From: an uncultured Bradyrhizobium sp. | GTDB taxonomy: Bacteria > Pseudomonadota > Alphaproteobacteria > Rhizobiales > Xanthobacteraceae | Direction of reading: 5' to 3' | DNA length: 64,000 bases | Assembly: GCF_936943645.1 (NCBI RefSeq) | Contig: NZ_CAKZJO010000057.1 | Location: 178,866-242,865 of the forward strand | Part shown: piece by piece, positions 34,525 to 42,667 of the stretch | How the letters are laid out: each line of letters starts with the position of its first letter | How positions within the stretch are numbered: position 1 is the stretch's first letter | Notes under the pieces: model-generated | The model's database searches: none | Told to the model about the DNA's origin: nothing | The model's input: the letters and a program-made list of their open reading frames with translations, nothing else | Made by a program: the position numbers and the translations under genes

Positions 34525-35550
34525 TCAGTTGGCGGTATACACAAGCTCCCGCTCGGCGCGCGGCGGCAGGAACTCGCGCGAGAACACTTCGGCCGGAGCA
34601 GGGGCGCGGGCGAGCTGGTAGCCTTCGACGATGATGCCGATGGCGCGCGTCATGCGCTCGTCCTTGATGTCGCCGACACCGATCTCCTTCATCTCAGGCG
34701 AGACGATCAGCTTGTCGAAGGAATATTGCAGCCGCCGCTTCTCGACCGCGACGTCGATCAGATTGTCGTAGTTCAGCGCCGCTTTCATGCCAGCGTTCTG
34801 GTCCTTGGCCACCGCGATCGCCCCCTTGTTGATGGCACGCACGAGACCTGCGACCGCTTTCGGGTTCGAGGCGATCAGCTTCTTGGAGACCATCACGCCG
34901 TTGGAATAGAGGTCGAGGCCGTATTCACCGAACGAGAACCATTTGAAGTCCTTGTCGGGGTCCTGGCGGTTGAGCACGAGGTTGAAATAGCTGGTGATGT
35001 TGAAGACGAGCGCACCGTCGATGTCGCCCTTGATCAGCATCGGCTCCTGCAGGTTCGGCGCCATGTTGGAGATCTTGATCTTCTCGTTGTCGAGGCCGTT
35101 CTTGCGGGTGAACACCGGCAAGAGGCGCGTCGTCGGCGTGCCCTGCGCGCCGCCGAGGGTGTGCCCCTCAAAATCCTTGATGGTGTTGATGCCGCTGGTT
35201 TTCTTGGCGACGATCGCGAACGGCGGCTGGTTCCACATCATGTAGACCATGACCGGCGCCTCCTGCGGCTTGGTCGAGGCATTCTGGATGATGGCGTTGA
35301 CGTCGCCGAAGCCGGCGTCATAGGCGCCGGACATGATGCGCGTCACGGTGGCACCGGAGCCCTCGCCCTGGTCGATGACGACGTTCAGGCCTTCCTCTTT
35401 GAAGAAGCCGTTGTCCTTGGCATAGAAGAAGGCGGCGTCGCTGCCTTGCGTCTTCCAACCCAGCGTGAACTTGATCGTGGTCTCCTCAGCCATCGCGGCC
35501 CCCGTGGACAGGGCCAATCCCAACAGCGCTCCAGTTACTTTTCTCAACAT
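34525..35550 (-). CDS. ABC transporter substrate-binding protein (NMT1/SsuA type)
   Basis: A 341-residue periplasmic binding protein. The signal peptide (MLRKVTGALLGLALSTGAAMAEE) is followed by the NMT1/THI5-like fold: TIKFTLGWKTQGSDAAFFYAKDNGFFKEEGLNVVIDQGEGSG, given as its key parts GWKTQGSDAAFFYAKDNGFF and EEGLNVVIDQGEG. A pocket segment DAGFGDVNAIIQNAS follows. Members bind thiamin pyrimidines, riboflavin, taurine/sulfonates or nitrate. GGAGG lies 6-7 bases before the ATG. Together with the permease and ATPase upstream it completes an importer; the adjacent deaminase-like hydrolases hint at a nitrogen heterocycle. Confidence 0.9.
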   Translation of the reverse strand: MLRKVTGALLGLALSTGAAMAEETTIKFTLGWKTQGSDAAFFYAKDNGFFKEEGLNVVIDQGEGSGATVTRIMSGAYDAGFGDVNAIIQNASTKPQEAPVMVYMMWNQPPFAIVAKKTSGINTIKDFEGHTLGGAQGTPTTRLLPVFTRKNGLDNEKIKISNMAPNLQEPMLIKGDIDGALVFNITSYFNLVLNRQDPDKDFKWFSFGEYGLDLYSNGVMVSKKLIASNPKAVAGLVRAINKGAIAVAKDQNAGMKAALNYDNLIDVAVEKRRLQYSFDKLIVSPEMKEIGVGDIKDERMTRAIGIIVEGYQLARAPAPAEVFSREFLPPRAERELVYTAN

Positions 35551-35590
35551 CGAGACCTCCTCAAGCTTCGTTGCGTGACGGTTCAGAAAA

Positions 35591-36367
35591 TCAGGTGGCA
35601 ATCACGTCATTCTTGCGCGTGGCCCAGCCGGTGACGCGGCCCTCGATCAGCGAGAACACGACGTAGAGCGCGACGCCGAGGCCCGCGAGCACGAACAGGC
35701 CCGCGAACACCAGCGGCACGTTGAAATTGGAGGACGCCGTCATCATGACGTTGCCGATGCCGCGGTTGGAGGCAACCGTCTCCGACAGCACCGCGCCGAC
35801 GAACGCGTAGGAGATCGCAACCTTCAGCGAAGCGAAGAAGAACGGCATCGTGCGGGGCAGACCGACATTCCAGAGGATGTCGAACTTGCTGGCGCCGAGC
35901 GCCTTTAGGACGTCTTCGAGCTCCGGCTCGGTGGTTGCCAGCCCCGTCGCGATGTTGACCACGATTGGGAAGAAGCAGATCGACAGCGCCGTCAGCACCG
36001 CGGGCACCGTGCCCGAGCCGAACCACAGCACGAAGATCGGCACCACCGCGACCTTGGGAATCGAAGAGAAGCCGATCAGCAGCGGATAGCAGGTGTCGTA
36101 AGCCGTCTTCGACACGCCGATGATGGCGCCAAGGGCAACACCGAGCACAACGCCGAGGACGAAGCCGAACATCGTGGTCGCGAGCGTCTGCACGATGTGC
36201 GGCCACAGCACCGGAAAACGCTGGACCAGCGTCACGAACACCTGGGACGGCCGCGGCAACACCAGGTCGGACATGCCCGTCATCAGGCAGAACAGCTCCC
36301 AGCCCACGAAGAACAGCACGATCAGTCCGGCCGACCACGCCTTCTGCCTGATATCGATCCCGAACAT
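35591..36367 (-). CDS. ABC transporter permease (SsuC/TauC type)
   Basis: A 258-residue inner-membrane permease with about six TM helices (SAGLIVLFFVGWELF, MFGFVLGVVLGVALGAIIG, VPIFVLWFGSGTVPAVLTALSI) and the EAA-type loop ELEDVLKALGASKFDILWNVGLP that contacts the ATPase. I chose the start at 36367, which overlaps the ATPase stop by one base; the longer upstream frame is a shadow of the ATPase gene. It forms the channel for the NMT1-type binding protein encoded 40 bases downstream. Confidence 0.92.
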   Translation of the reverse strand: MFGIDIRQKAWSAGLIVLFFVGWELFCLMTGMSDLVLPRPSQVFVTLVQRFPVLWPHIVQTLATTMFGFVLGVVLGVALGAIIGVSKTAYDTCYPLLIGFSSIPKVAVVPIFVLWFGSGTVPAVLTALSICFFPIVVNIATGLATTEPELEDVLKALGASKFDILWNVGLPRTMPFFFASLKVAISYAFVGAVLSETVASNRGIGNVMMTASSNFNVPLVFAGLFVLAGLGVALYVVFSLIEGRVTGWATRKNDVIAT

Positions 36368-37230
36368 CAGCCTGTCCCCTGCGTAGCTGCGCTGCGCGCG
36401 TCCTCGATGAAAGCGCGCAGCTTCTGGTTCAGCGTGACGAAATCCGGTTCGAAGGTCATGGCGACGGTGCGCGGCCGGGCGAACTCGACACGGCTGTCGT
36501 CGAGGATGCGGCCGGGGCGCGCGCTCATCACGCAGATGCGAGTGGCGAGGAAGCCGGCCTCGCGCAGATCGTGCGTCACCAGCAGCACCGTCGGCTTGTG
36601 CGTCATCCAGAGGTTCTGGAGGATCGCCCACAGCTCTTCGCGGGTGAACTGGTCGAGCGCGCCGAACGGCTCGTCGAGCAGCAGCATGCGCGGCTCATGG
36701 ATCAGCGCGCGGCAGAGATTGGCGCGCTGGAGCATGCCGCCGGAGAGCTGCCAGGGGTAACGGTTGCCAAAGCCCTTGAGGCCGACCTGCTCCAGCAGCG
36801 CATTGGCCTTGTCGCGGAATTCGGTCTTGCGCAGCTTGCGGAAATTGGAACGAAACGGCTCGACGATCTTGAGCGGCAGCATGATGTTCCGCTCGATCGT
36901 CATCCACGGCAGCATGGTCGGGTTCTGGAACGCCATGCCGACCCGCATCGCCCGCGCCGCGACCTCGCGCCCGCCGACGATGACGACGCCGCTGGTCGGC
37001 TGCACCAGGCCGCTGACCAGACGGAGAATGGTCGATTTGCCGCATCCGGATGGGCCGACCAGTGCGACAAACTCGCCGTCGGCAATCCGAAGCGTGGTCT
37101 TCGACAGAGCCGGCACGGCGCGGTCGCCGCGCCCGAAGGTCACGGCGGCCTCGGACAGCTCGATGGCGGTGACGGCGGCGCCTTCAGGAACTGGCTGGCC
37201 GTCAAACTGGTCTTTGGGGTGCATGCGCAT
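36367..37230 (-). CDS. ABC transporter ATPase (SsuB/TauB type)
   Basis: An ATPase of about 287 residues. Walker A is LVGPSGCGKSTIL, the signature is QLSGGMLQRANLCRAL, Walker B is MLLLDEPFGALD, and the H-loop is LLVTHDLREA. The Q-loop FQNPTMLPWM is also clear. Four in-frame starts are possible (TTG 37239, GTG 37233, ATG 37230, ATG 37224); none has a strong ribosome site, so I took the first ATG. A TGCATGCA palindrome lies only 11 bases upstream of it, which would place the GntR regulator over the promoter or start. It is the first gene of the operon ATPase-permease-SBP-amidohydrolase. Confidence 0.92.
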   Translation of the reverse strand: MRMHPKDQFDGQPVPEGAAVTAIELSEAAVTFGRGDRAVPALSKTTLRIADGEFVALVGPSGCGKSTILRLVSGLVQPTSGVVIVGGREVAARAMRVGMAFQNPTMLPWMTIERNIMLPLKIVEPFRSNFRKLRKTEFRDKANALLEQVGLKGFGNRYPWQLSGGMLQRANLCRALIHEPRMLLLDEPFGALDQFTREELWAILQNLWMTHKPTVLLVTHDLREAGFLATRICVMSARPGRILDDSRVEFARPRTVAMTFEPDFVTLNQKLRAFIEDARSAATQGTG

Positions 37231-37241
37231 CACAGCCAAAG

Positions 37242-37249
37242 TGCATGCA
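37242..37249. promoter_or_regulatory. Predicted GntR site 1 (TGCATGCA)
   Basis: A perfect 8-bp palindrome in the context CAAAGTGCATGCAAG, just before the ABC operon. The identical core recurs at 37346 and 38642, always between genes. It is divergent from the GntR gene, the usual place for such a site. Confidence 0.65.
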
Positions 37250-37345
37250 AGCTGGATGCCAGCCGCCGTCCCTCGGAAAATCAGGGATTTGGCCAGAGCG
37301 AGCCCTGAACGACCGGATTCGAATTAGGCAATCCGGACACCAAAC

Positions 37346-37353
37346 TGCATGCA
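37346..37353. promoter_or_regulatory. Predicted GntR site 2 (TGCATGCA)
   Basis: The second copy, in the context CAAACTGCATGCAATTG, 70 bases before the GntR start. With site 1 it brackets the divergent promoter region, which allows both self-control and control of the ABC operon. Confidence 0.65.
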
Positions 37354-37422
37354 ATTGGAGCGCTGGATTGCGCCACGGCTGTGCTACAAAGAAGTTTCGA
37401 CCCTACCCTCAAGGATTCGCCG

Positions 37423-38181
37423 ATGGCGGCGCGCCCCACCAGCAAGACGTCTGAATCATCCGACAAGGTCAGCGTGATCTGCCGCGCGCTCCGCCGCGCG
37501 ATCATTGAGCAGGCGCTGGAGCCAGGCGCCAAGCTGCCCGAGGATTCGCTCGGCGAGCGTTTCGGCGTCAGCCGCACCATTGCCCGCCACGCGCTGGGGC
37601 AGCTCGCCGCCGAAGGCCTCGTCGAGCTCCGCCGCAACCGCATCGCGGTGGTGGCGACGCCGAGCTGGCAGGAGGCGCGCGATGCCTTCGACATCCGCAT
37701 CGAGCTCGAACGCCTCGTCGTCCGCCAGCTCGCGGGCAAGCTGACCAAGGCGCAGATCGCGGAGCTGAACGCCCATGTCGACGCCGAGGACGGCGCACGC
37801 GGCGGCGCGGACGCGGTCTCGATTCGCCTCGCCACCGAATTCCACATCCTGCTCGCGCAGATGACGAACAGCCCGATCCTGGTGCGCTATGTCAGCGAGG
37901 TCGCCTATCGCTGCTGCCTGACGCTGTCGCTCTACAGCCGGCCGCATTCGACCGAATGCGCCATCAACGAGCACCGCGCCATCATTTCGGCTCTGGCCAA
38001 GGGCGACGAAGCCAAGGTGATGGAATTGATGCACCATCATCTGGATTCCGTGGCCAATCGCGCACTGGTCGCCCCCACCCCGCAGCGTGGGCGCGACCTG
38101 CTCGACATTCTCGCGCCCTATGCCGACGAGGTCGCCGGCAACCGCGTGGTCAAGCTGCCGAAGGTCGCGCGAAGAGGTTAA
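37423..38181 (+). CDS. GntR-family regulator (FCD domain)
   Basis: A 252-residue regulator. The N-terminal winged helix is ICRALRRAIIEQALEPGAKL with LGERFGVSRTIARHALGQLAAEGLVE (about residues 16-70). The C-terminal FCD ligand domain has DAFDIRIELERLVVRQLAGKL and INEHRAIISALAKGDEAKVMELMHHHL, where the last histidines are probable metal ligands. I chose the start at 37423 because the earlier in-frame GTG lacks a ribosome site. It is divergent from the ABC operon and shares the TGCATGCA sites with it and with the amidohydrolase unit at 38744. The ligand is presumably the imported compound or its breakdown product. Its TAA overlaps the convergent stop (TTAA). Confidence 0.92.
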   Translation: MAARPTSKTSESSDKVSVICRALRRAIIEQALEPGAKLPEDSLGERFGVSRTIARHALGQLAAEGLVELRRNRIAVVATPSWQEARDAFDIRIELERLVVRQLAGKLTKAQIAELNAHVDAEDGARGGADAVSIRLATEFHILLAQMTNSPILVRYVSEVAYRCCLTLSLYSRPHSTECAINEHRAIISALAKGDEAKVMELMHHHLDSVANRALVAPTPQRGRDLLDILAPYADEVAGNRVVKLPKVARRG

Positions 38182-38594
38182 GCCTCGATCCCGCGCTGGA
38201 CGAGAATCCGCTCGGCGCTGTCGTTCCAGACGTCCATCTTCACGATCTGCCCGCCCCTGACCACGAAGCGGTCGACATAGCGATTGCCCTCGAACGGCGT
38301 GCCGTCGATCCACTCGCCATAGAGCGTGCCGACGCTGTAGACGACGGTCTCGTCCGAGCCCGGGCACACGTCGAACCGGTCCATCTTCTTCTTTACCCAG
38401 CGATAGCGCTTGGCGTTGAAGCCGGTCGGGCCGCGCGGATGATCGAACTCGCGGCCGCCGGTAAACGTGATCACGGTGCCCGGCTTCATAAAGGCCGCCG
38501 CGGCATCAGGATCGGGTATCATCGAGGCCGTCAGATAGGCCTCCACGATTTCGGCGTCGGTCATCGGGCGTTCGGCTTTGGCGGCAGCGGACAT
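38178..38594 (-). CDS. NTF2-like/SnoaL-type protein
   Basis: A 138-residue protein of the cone-shaped NTF2-like fold: an N-terminal helix (MTDAEIVEAYLTASMIPDPDAAAAFMKPGTVITFTGG, given as key parts DAEIVEAYLTASMIPDPDAAA and TVITFTGG), then strands DETVVYSVGTLYGEW and NRYVDRFVVRGGQIVKMDVWND. Members are small isomerases, hydrolases, dehydratases or ligand carriers. It is divergent from the amidohydrolase at 38744, with the third TGCATGCA palindrome between them, so it probably belongs to the same regulon. Confidence 0.8.
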   Translation of the reverse strand: MSAAAKAERPMTDAEIVEAYLTASMIPDPDAAAAFMKPGTVITFTGGREFDHPRGPTGFNAKRYRWVKKKMDRFDVCPGSDETVVYSVGTLYGEWIDGTPFEGNRYVDRFVVRGGQIVKMDVWNDSAERILVQRGIEA

Positions 38595-38641
38595 GGTGGG
38601 TTTCTCCGGGCTGCCGGCATTCTACAATTCAAGCCACAAAG

Positions 38642-38649
38642 TGCATGCA
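38642..38649. promoter_or_regulatory. Predicted GntR site 3 (TGCATGCA)
   Basis: The third copy, in the context CAAAGTGCATGCACATTTT, 48 bases before the NTF2-like start and 95 before the amidohydrolase start. It shares the left flank CAAAGTGCATGCA with site 1, an extended match of 13 bases. Confidence 0.65.
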
Positions 38650-38743
38650 CATTTTTTGAACAATTTTCCGGAACAACTGCACACAATCTGGAGCTGCCCA
38701 CCTCTGGGCCTTCCGCTAGGCTACCACAGCTGAATTCGATGTC

Positions 38744-39985
38744 ATGACCACGCAGACCGCTTTCGACCTGATCTTCCGTCACGCGCTGTTGCGCTCTTCC
38801 GCCGCACCCGTCGATATCGGCGTGAAGGGCGGCCGCATCGCTGCGATCGCGCCAAAGCTCGGCTGCGAGGCGCTCGAGATCGATCTCGGCGGGCATCTGG
38901 CCCTGCCCGGCTTCGTCGACACCCACATCCACCTCGACAAGGCCTGCCTGCTTGGCCGCTGCGCGCACGATCACGGCAGCGTCTCGGAAGCGATCCGCGC
39001 GGTCGCCGGAATGAAGCAGGATTTCACCGTCGAGGACGTCTACGCCCGCGGCCAGAGAGTGCTCGAACGCGCCATCCTGAACGGCACGACGCGGATGCGC
39101 ACCCATGTCGAGATCGACCCGCGCATCGGCCTGCGCGGCTTCGAGGCGGTCAAGGCGCTCAAGCGCGACTACGCCTGGGCGATCGACCTGTCGCTCTGCG
39201 TCTTTCCACAGGAAGGCCTGACCAACGACCCCGGCAGCGACGAGCTGCTGGTCGAGGCGCTACGCGACGGCGGCGAGGCCATCGGCGGCTGTCCCTACAT
39301 GGACACGGACCCGAACGCCCATCTCGCGCGCATCTTCGATCTCGCAGAGGCGTACAACGTCGACGTCGATCTCCATCTCGATTTCGACCTCGATCCCTCC
39401 TGGTGGCATCTCGACGAGGTCTGCCGGCAGACCGAACGGCGCAATTACGGCGGACGCGTCGCGATCGGGCACGCGACCAAACTCTCGGCCCTGCCCCCGG
39501 AGCGGATGAAGACGGCCACCGCGCAACTGGCGAAGGCGGGCGTTGCCGTCACCGTGCTGCCCGCGACCGATCTCTATCTCATGGGCCGCGAGGCCACCCA
39601 TAACGCGCCGCGCGGACTGACCCTCGCCCACAAGCTCGTCGGCGACGGCGTCCTGTGCTCGGTTGCCACCAACAACGTGCTCAACCCCTTCACGCCGTTT
39701 GGCGACGCCTCCTTGCTGCGGATGGCGAATTTCTACGCCAATGTCGCGCACGCCTCGGTCAACGATTTCGACACCTGCCTCGATCTCGTCACCGAGCAGC
39801 CGGCGCGGCTGATGAACCTCGATGATTACGGCATCGCGGTCGGCAATCCCGCCGATCTCATCGTGCTCGACACGCAGGACAGCCGCTTCGCCATCGCCGA
39901 ACTGCCGGATATCGTGATGGGCTTCAAGGCAGGACGGCAGACGTTCGAGCGGCAGCGCCCCACGTTGTTCCGCCCGCAGAGCTGA
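38744..39985 (+). CDS. Amidohydrolase (cytosine deaminase-like) with altered metal site
   Basis: A 413-residue amidohydrolase-superfamily protein. The first metal motif is FVDTHIHLDKACLL (HxH). Further metal or catalytic residues are the His in VDVDLHLDFDL and the one in VAIGHATKLSAL. At the place where relatives such as the next gene carry a metal-binding Asp (SGNDNIRDSWWPYGD), it reads VATNNVLNPFTPFGD, with Asn in place of Asp. It may therefore use a different metal geometry or belong to a distinct subgroup. It starts 95 bases after a predicted GntR site and is followed by another amidohydrolase 74 bases downstream. Confidence 0.85.
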   Translation: MTTQTAFDLIFRHALLRSSAAPVDIGVKGGRIAAIAPKLGCEALEIDLGGHLALPGFVDTHIHLDKACLLGRCAHDHGSVSEAIRAVAGMKQDFTVEDVYARGQRVLERAILNGTTRMRTHVEIDPRIGLRGFEAVKALKRDYAWAIDLSLCVFPQEGLTNDPGSDELLVEALRDGGEAIGGCPYMDTDPNAHLARIFDLAEAYNVDVDLHLDFDLDPSWWHLDEVCRQTERRNYGGRVAIGHATKLSALPPERMKTATAQLAKAGVAVTVLPATDLYLMGREATHNAPRGLTLAHKLVGDGVLCSVATNNVLNPFTPFGDASLLRMANFYANVAHASVNDFDTCLDLVTEQPARLMNLDDYGIAVGNPADLIVLDTQDSRFAIAELPDIVMGFKAGRQTFERQRPTLFRPQS

Positions 39986-40059
39986 GCGGCTCTCGCCGCA
40001 TCTTGCGCCTGCCGCGCGGCTTGCGCGACACTCACCGCAACTCATCGACGGAGGACTAA

Positions 40060-41265
40060 ATGGCGTTCGACAAAGCCTTCCTCAACGCGCGGTTCGACGA
40101 CGGCACCCGTCATCACATCGCAGTCAAGGACGGACGCATCGCCGAGATCACTTTGGCCGAGAACCCGCCCACCGCCGCCGAGACCATCGACCTCAACAAC
40201 GCCCTCGTAGTTCCCGGCTTCGTCGAAGGCCACATCCATCTCGACACCAGCTTCTATGGCGACGCCTGGCGGCCGCACAAACCCTGCACAGCCGGCTTCA
40301 ACGTGCATGAGCGCGTCGCCTTCCAGGCGGAGAACATGGCCGAGGCGGCGCCGATGGACGTGCGAGCGCGCAACCAGCTCGATCTCTGCATCGGACATGG
40401 CACCACCCAGATGCGCAGCCATGTCATAGTGGACGGCTCGGTCGGCTTGAGATCGCTGGAGACGATTCTTCGCGTGCGCGAGGAATATAGAGGCTTGATC
40501 GACATCCAGCTCGTCGCGTTTCCCCAGAGCGGCATTCTGGCCAGCCCCGGCACGCCGCAATTGCTGGACGAGGCCATCGCCCTCGGCGCCAATCTCGTCG
40601 GCGGTCTCGATCCCGCGAGCTTCGACCGCGACGTCGAAAAGCATCTCGACGTCGTGTTCGGCGTCGCCGGCAAGCACGGCGTCGATATCGACATCCACCT
40701 GCACGACATGGGCACGCTCGGCGCCTTCGAGATCGAGCAGATCGCCGCGCGCACCCGCGCGCTGGGCATGGAAGGCCATGTCGCGATCAGCCACGCCTAC
40801 GGGCTCGGCGACATCCCTGCGGAATATCTCAAGAAGATCGCCGACGTGCTGGCCCGGTCGGGCGTCGCGATCATGACCAACGCACCGGGCGCCCGGCCCT
40901 TCCCACCGATTCTGGCGCTGCGTCGCGCCGGTGTCACGGTCTTCAGCGGCAACGACAACATCCGCGATTCCTGGTGGCCCTATGGCGACGGCGACATGCT
41001 GCGGCGGGCGACGACGCTCGGCTATCGCTCCGGCTTCAATATCGACGAGGAGCTGCGCGCGGCGTTCGACGTCGTTACGGACGCCGGCGCCAAGGCCCTG
41101 CGGCTGGAAGGCTACGGCCTGCGGGTCGGCGCCAAGGCTGACTTCGTGACGCTGAATGCGACCCATGTTCCCGAAGCGGTGGCCGCGGTGCCGCAGGGCC
41201 GCGCTGTGTACAAGGCAGGTATGCTCGTCGCGTCTAACGGTACGATCGTCGGGAAACGTCGCTGA
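40060..41265 (+). CDS. Amidohydrolase (cytosine deaminase-like)
   Basis: A 401-residue paralog of the preceding gene. The metal motif is FVEGHIHLDTSFYG (HxH), then VDIDIHLHDMGTL, VAISHAYGLGDI and the metal Asp in VFSGNDNIRDSWWPYGDGD. This is the full set seen in cytosine deaminase-like enzymes that hydrolyse amidine or amide bonds of ring compounds. CGGAGGA lies 7 bases before the start. It is probably co-transcribed with the gene at 38744 under the GntR regulator. The substrate is unknown. Confidence 0.88.
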   Translation: MAFDKAFLNARFDDGTRHHIAVKDGRIAEITLAENPPTAAETIDLNNALVVPGFVEGHIHLDTSFYGDAWRPHKPCTAGFNVHERVAFQAENMAEAAPMDVRARNQLDLCIGHGTTQMRSHVIVDGSVGLRSLETILRVREEYRGLIDIQLVAFPQSGILASPGTPQLLDEAIALGANLVGGLDPASFDRDVEKHLDVVFGVAGKHGVDIDIHLHDMGTLGAFEIEQIAARTRALGMEGHVAISHAYGLGDIPAEYLKKIADVLARSGVAIMTNAPGARPFPPILALRRAGVTVFSGNDNIRDSWWPYGDGDMLRRATTLGYRSGFNIDEELRAAFDVVTDAGAKALRLEGYGLRVGAKADFVTLNATHVPEAVAAVPQGRAVYKAGMLVASNGTIVGKRR

Positions 41266-41415
41266 CTGCGGGTCGTTTTCACCCTTTTTTCCGCCGATTC
41301 TCCGCTGAATCCGAGTCCGGTAGAATCCCGGACCGTAGCCCAACGCGTTGCGAGAAAGGTCCTGCTAACCCTACTGAGAGATGCGCACTGACCGTCTGCG
41401 TTCTCAGGGGAAGTT

Positions 41416-41739
41416 ATGGATATGTTCAGCGCATTCAACAGTATCGATTATCAATCGATCCGGGCCAGTACGCCGGCCGAAACCGCCGTCAAGCGTTTGA
41501 GCGGCATCGGCGAAGTTCTATCCGGCCTCGACATCTCCGCGATCCACACGCAGCAGGACATGACCCGCGCCTTGTGGACGCTCGACACCGCCGACAAGTG
41601 CATTCGCATGATCCTGTCCGAGTTCAGGACCGAGCGCAGCAGGGATGTCGTCCGCGAGGCCGAGAGCTTGATCGACCTGATCGAGGCCGCCCGCGACGAA
41701 GTCTCCAGCTATCGCAACAACGGCAGCTCCCTGAGCTGA
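41416..41739 (+). CDS. Hypothetical helical protein
   Basis: A 107-residue protein predicted to be mostly helical (AETAVKRLSGIGEVLSGLDIS, TRALWTLDTADKCIRMILSEF, REAESLIDLIEAARDEVSSY). GGGGAAG lies 4 bases before the ATG. I do not recognise a family. It stands alone between the amidohydrolase unit and the convergent dehydrogenase gene, 13 bases from the latter's stop. About 150 bases of non-coding DNA precede it. Confidence 0.65.
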   Translation: MDMFSAFNSIDYQSIRASTPAETAVKRLSGIGEVLSGLDISAIHTQQDMTRALWTLDTADKCIRMILSEFRTERSRDVVREAESLIDLIEAARDEVSSYRNNGSSLS

Positions 41740-41752
41740 GCCATATCCGCCT

Positions 41753-42667
41753 CTAACGCTTGATCTTCGCGAGGATCCGGTCAGCTTCGGTACGCCAATC
41801 GGCGCTGCGGGCGAACTCCTTCGTACCCTTCGGTCCAAACAGCCCTTCGTCGGCGAGATCGGCCACCCAGGCCTGACGCTCGGCCGTGCCCTGCGCCGAC
41901 CACGGCGCCAGTCCCGCCTCGCGCACGGTCTCGGCGACCTCGCGCACTTCCTCGGCGCGGCGACGGCCGTGCTCGATCACGCGCTGGAAGCAATAGGCGC
42001 CCTGCTGCTCCCAATCGATCGCCGGAAAGGTCTCGGCGAGCGACGCCAGCACCGCATCCTCGACGCCATAGGCGCGCGCGGTCGTGAAGCTCTCGATCAC
42101 CATGGCCTCCAGGCCCTTGATCATGACGCTGCGGCACATCTTCACCGCCGATGACACCCCAAGCTGGTCGCTCGCAACCTTCGCGGCAAAGCCGATCGCG
42201 TTCAGCAGCGGCTCCAGCTCCCTCGCACCGGGACCGCCCAGCAGCAGCGGCACCTTGATGCGATAAGGCGGCACCGAGGTCATCACCGCGCCCTCGACAT
42301 AGCGTCCGGCGGCGCCGTCGATAAGCGCGGCAGCCCGCTGCTTGGCGCCGGGAGATGCCGAGTTGAAATCGAGGAACCAGATGCCCTGGTTGATCGCTGC
42401 TGCGCAGGCTTTTGCCACCGGGACGGCCTGGCTCGCCGTGACCGCGGAGATGATGAAATCGGATTTCGCGGTCAGCTCCGCATGAGACGCCGCGAGCACG
42501 ACACCGAATCTGGTCGCGTGCGCCTTCAGCGGCGCGCCCTGCTCGCCCCCGAGCTTGATATCATAGGCCGCAACCTTGATGTCCTGTTGGCGCAGATCCT
42601 CAGCCAGAATACGGCCGACCTCGCCATAACCGACCAGCCCGATCTGCCACCGTTTCGGATCCGCCAT
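41753..42667 (-). CDS. NAD(P)-dependent dehydrogenase (beta-hydroxyacid type, DUF1932 C-terminal)
   Basis: A 304-residue oxidoreductase. The N-terminal Rossmann fold has IGLVGYGEVGRILAEDLRQ (GxGxxG type), and a catalytic-site SAVTASQAV region follows. The C-terminal helical domain looks like DUF1932 (SSAVKMCRSVMIKGLEAMVIES), including the lysine equivalent to that of 3-hydroxyisobutyrate dehydrogenases. It is the last gene of the minus-strand aromatic-acid cluster, overlapping the Pht5-like gene by one base. A role in oxidising a hydroxy-acid or hemiacetal step (as LigC does in the protocatechuate 4,5-route, although LigC is of another family) is possible but unproved. Confidence 0.82.
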   Translation of the reverse strand: MADPKRWQIGLVGYGEVGRILAEDLRQQDIKVAAYDIKLGGEQGAPLKAHATRFGVVLAASHAELTAKSDFIISAVTASQAVPVAKACAAAINQGIWFLDFNSASPGAKQRAAALIDGAAGRYVEGAVMTSVPPYRIKVPLLLGGPGARELEPLLNAIGFAAKVASDQLGVSSAVKMCRSVMIKGLEAMVIESFTTARAYGVEDAVLASLAETFPAIDWEQQGAYCFQRVIEHGRRRAEEVREVAETVREAGLAPWSAQGTAERQAWVADLADEGLFGPKGTKEFARSADWRTEADRILAKIKR

